This document shows, piece by piece, positions 4,425 through 6,195 of a stretch of 6,195 nucleotides of DNA. Numbering within the stretch: position 1 is the first letter of the stretch; each line of letters opens with the position of its first letter. The stretch covers positions 5,107-11,301 of the forward strand of contig DDRA01000096.1 in the NCBI GenBank assembly GCA_002343545.1, in the 5' to 3' direction. The stretch is from Bacteriovoracaceae bacterium UBA2428. GTDB lineage: Bacteria > Bdellovibrionota > UBA2428. Made by a program: the position numbers and the translations under genes. Below the pieces are notes generated by a model. The model did no database searches. It was not told where the DNA came from and was given only the letters and a program-made list of their open reading frames with translations.

Positions 4425-6195
4425 ATGCCGAAGGTTCCCGTCGTTGGTCTCGCTCTCGTCGCTTCGCTTTGCGCGCAAGCCCGCGCCCCTCGCCCGAGCG
4501 GGGAAGCCCCGCGCGCCCCCGCCCGTCCCGCGAATTGGTCCTCGGGAGCGAAACAGTATTTCGGAACCTCCTACGAAGCCTACGATTCCCGCAACGGGTA
4601 TTCGGACGCCTCTCCGACCGCGCCGCTCTCGAAAGTTTGGTTTACGGGGGCGCAGAACGTCCTGACGGAAGTTTTCTGGCCCACCATCGATCGTCCCCAG
4701 GTGCGGGACAGCCAGTTTCTCGTGACGGACGGACGGAGCTTCCTCTTCGAAGAGCGCCTGCAGGCGCAAAGCACCGTCCGCTGGCTGAAGCGCGGCGTTC
4801 CGGCCTTCGAGATCGTCAACCAGGATCCGCAACGCCGTTTTCGCATCGAGCGACTCGTCTACTCGGATCCGACGAGCCCGGTCGTGCTCCAACGCGTTCG
4901 GATCGTTCGGAACGTCCCGGGGCTCCGTTTCTACGTCTTGCACAATCCTTCCGTGGCGAACAGCCCGAACAAAGACACGGGAACGATTGTGTGGAGCGAC
5001 AACGGCGAGCAGGCGCTCGTCGCCTCGGAAGGTCGCGAAGCCCAGGCCCTCTTGACGAGCGTGCGTTGGAAGCAGGCTTCCGCGGGCTTCGAGGGCGTGA
5101 GCGACGGTTACCACGATCTCTCGTCGGACTTCGTGCTCGACTCGAACTTCGAACGCGCGCGCGACGGCAACGTCGTCCTGACGGCCTGGCTCGATCTGCC
5201 CGAAGACGAAGGCACGACGGAGTTTCTTTGGGCGCTCGGCTTCGGCGAGACCGAAGTCGAAGCGCGTCGCCGCGCCCGGGATTCCATGGCCAAAGCGAAC
5301 TCGCTCCTCGATCGTTACGTCGGCGAGTGGCAAGGCTATCAGAGCTCGGTGCGCGACCTCGGCGACGCCTCGCGGGATTTCGGCGAGCTCTTCCGCGCGT
5401 CGGTCGCGATGCTCAAGGCCATGGAAGACAAGACTTACGCGGGCGCCTTCGTCGCGAGTCCTTCTAAGCCTTGGGGGCAGTTTATCGAAGACGCCGGCGC
5501 GACTTCGCTCCGCCCGAACGCGCGCCGCTTGGGCGGCAACGAGGGCCGCGCCCTGTTCCCTTCGCTGCTACGCTCGCGCTTCGCCACGAACGTCTCGACG
5601 CTTGCCTCGGGCGACGCCGCGCACGGTCTCTACGGCGGCTACCATCTCGTGTGGTCGCGTGACCTCTACCAGATGGCGACGAGCTTCTTGGCCATCGGCG
5701 ACAAACGTTCGGCCATCGCGAGCCTCGATTACCTTCGCGCGCGTCAGTTGACGGCTTCGCGCGGCGAGTGGCGTTACGGCTCACGCCGGCGCTCGATGGA
5801 CGGCAGCTTCAGCCAGAACATGTGGATGGACGGCACGCCTTACTGGGGCGCGCTTCAAATGGACCAGGTCGGATTCCCGGTCGTGCTGGCCTACCGACTC
5901 TGGCGGGCCGGTCACGTGCGCCCGACCGAGATCTGGGATCTCGTCCGGCGCGCCTCGGATTTCATCGCGGACTTCGGCCCGTGGACGGCGCAGGAGCGTT
6001 GGGAAGAAGCCATGGGCGTTTCCCCCTCGACCGTGGCGGCGCAGATCGCGGCGCTTTGGTCGGCGGGATCGATCGCCGAGGCGGTCGGAGATACGGCCCG
6101 CGCGCGACGTTACTGGGACACTGCCGGCGCCTGGAGTGTCAATGCAGGGGGTGACCTCGAAGCCGTGAACTTCACCACTCGCCAGACAGAAGTCA
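4425..6195 (+). CDS. Secreted GH15 glucoamylase/glucodextranase, truncated by right edge
   Basis: This is an exo-acting inverting alpha-glucosidase of glycoside hydrolase family 15, releasing beta-glucose from the non-reducing ends of alpha-glucans. The frame is open from ATG 4425 to the edge (590 codons; family members are about 680-800). Residues 1-21 form a signal peptide with a likely signal peptidase I cut after ARA, then a Pro/Ala-rich stretch. The N-terminal beta-sandwich domain of bacterial GH15 enzymes spans about 37-320, with VWFTGAQNVLTEVFWP from 71 and FLVTDG at 98-103. The (alpha/alpha)6 catalytic barrel follows, with YHLVWSRDLY (406-415), WMDGTPYWG (467-475) and QERWEE (523-528). 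By alignment with Aspergillus glucoamylase (WEE, E179), E527 is the predicted general acid. The catalytic base lies beyond the edge. About 54 residues separate PWG (349-351) from YHLVW, apparently more than in family members I recall. Glucoamylase versus glucodextranase cannot be decided from this part. Confidence 0.92.
   Translation, partial: MPKVPVVGLALVASLCAQARAPRPSGEAPRAPARPANWSSGAKQYFGTSYEAYDSRNGYSDASPTAPLSKVWFTGAQNVLTEVFWPTIDRPQVRDSQFLVTDGRSFLFEERLQAQSTVRWLKRGVPAFEIVNQDPQRRFRIERLVYSDPTSPVVLQRVRIVRNVPGLRFYVLHNPSVANSPNKDTGTIVWSDNGEQALVASEGREAQALLTSVRWKQASAGFEGVSDGYHDLSSDFVLDSNFERARDGNVVLTAWLDLPEDEGTTEFLWALGFGETEVEARRRARDSMAKANSLLDRYVGEWQGYQSSVRDLGDASRDFGELFRASVAMLKAMEDKTYAGAFVASPSKPWGQFIEDAGATSLRPNARRLGGNEGRALFPSLLRSRFATNVSTLASGDAAHGLYGGYHLVWSRDLYQMATSFLAIGDKRSAIASLDYLRARQLTASRGEWRYGSRRRSMDGSFSQNMWMDGTPYWGALQMDQVGFPVVLAYRLWRAGHVRPTEIWDLVRRASDFIADFGPWTAQERWEEAMGVSPSTVAAQIAALWSAGSIAEAVGDTARARRYWDTAGAWSVNAGGDLEAVNFTTRQTEV

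Noticed and set aside
3577..4425. 282-codon plus-strand open frame opposite the TPR gene
   Set aside because: Shadow of the Ala/Glu-rich TPR coding strand. No domain, and it ends at the TGA overlapping the glucoamylase start.
4389..5333. 314-codon minus-strand open frame opposite the glucoamylase
   Set aside because: Antisense shadow in GC-rich DNA. No recognisable domain, and the plus strand encodes clear GH15 N-domain motifs.
4097..5467. 456-codon plus-strand open frame across the TPR gene and the glucoamylase
   Set aside because: Arg/Ser/Pro-rich translation without domains. It runs antisense to the TPR gene and then in a wrong frame of the GH15 gene, whose own frame has a signal peptide, perfect RBS and catalytic motifs.

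Overview
The window is GC-rich, gene-dense DNA from a bacterium with an outer membrane. It carries a type IV pilus retraction ATPase, a RodZ-type cell-shape protein, a TPR lipoprotein with a lipobox and a secreted GH15 glucosidase. Together with GC-rich codon use and the PilT subtype, this fits a deltaproteobacterial-grade lineage (Bdellovibrionota or Myxococcota-like). That placement is an impression from protein style, not a phylogenetic result.

Layout, left to right. (1) 1-1108, minus strand: the N-terminal 369 codons of ribonuclease G (rng), running off the left edge. (2) 1109-1222: a 114-bp divergent intergenic region. (3) 1223-2392, plus strand: pilT, complete. (4) 2399-3466, minus strand: a RodZ-like protein, convergent with pilT with only 6 bp between the stop codons. 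(5) 3523-4392 (or 3523-4305 from a better-looking GTG start), minus strand: a TPR lipoprotein resembling PilW/PilF, 56 bp upstream of rodZ and probably co-transcribed with it. (6) about 4306-4424: a second divergent control region, with a 14-bp inverted repeat and candidate promoters on both strands. (7) 4425-6195, plus strand: a secreted GH15 glucoamylase/glucodextranase, cut by the right edge before its second catalytic glutamate.

How the genes may work together: PilT, the PilW-like lipoprotein and RodZ are cell-envelope functions (pilus retraction, secretin/pilus assembly, MreB-linked shape). A TPR lipoprotein directly upstream of rodZ matches the pilF/pilW-rodZ neighbourhood known in gammaproteobacteria. 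RNase G is housekeeping RNA processing. The GH15 enzyme is a separate transcription unit, probably for periplasmic or extracellular alpha-glucan breakdown.

I found no mobile element, CRISPR array, tRNA or rRNA and no clearly new system. The most interesting signals are modest. They are -10-like hexamers 6-7 nt upstream of starts that lack a Shine-Dalgarno sequence (a leaderless-transcript pattern), a dyad in the divergent region next to the glucoamylase, and an apparent extra loop near the active site of the GH15 enzyme.
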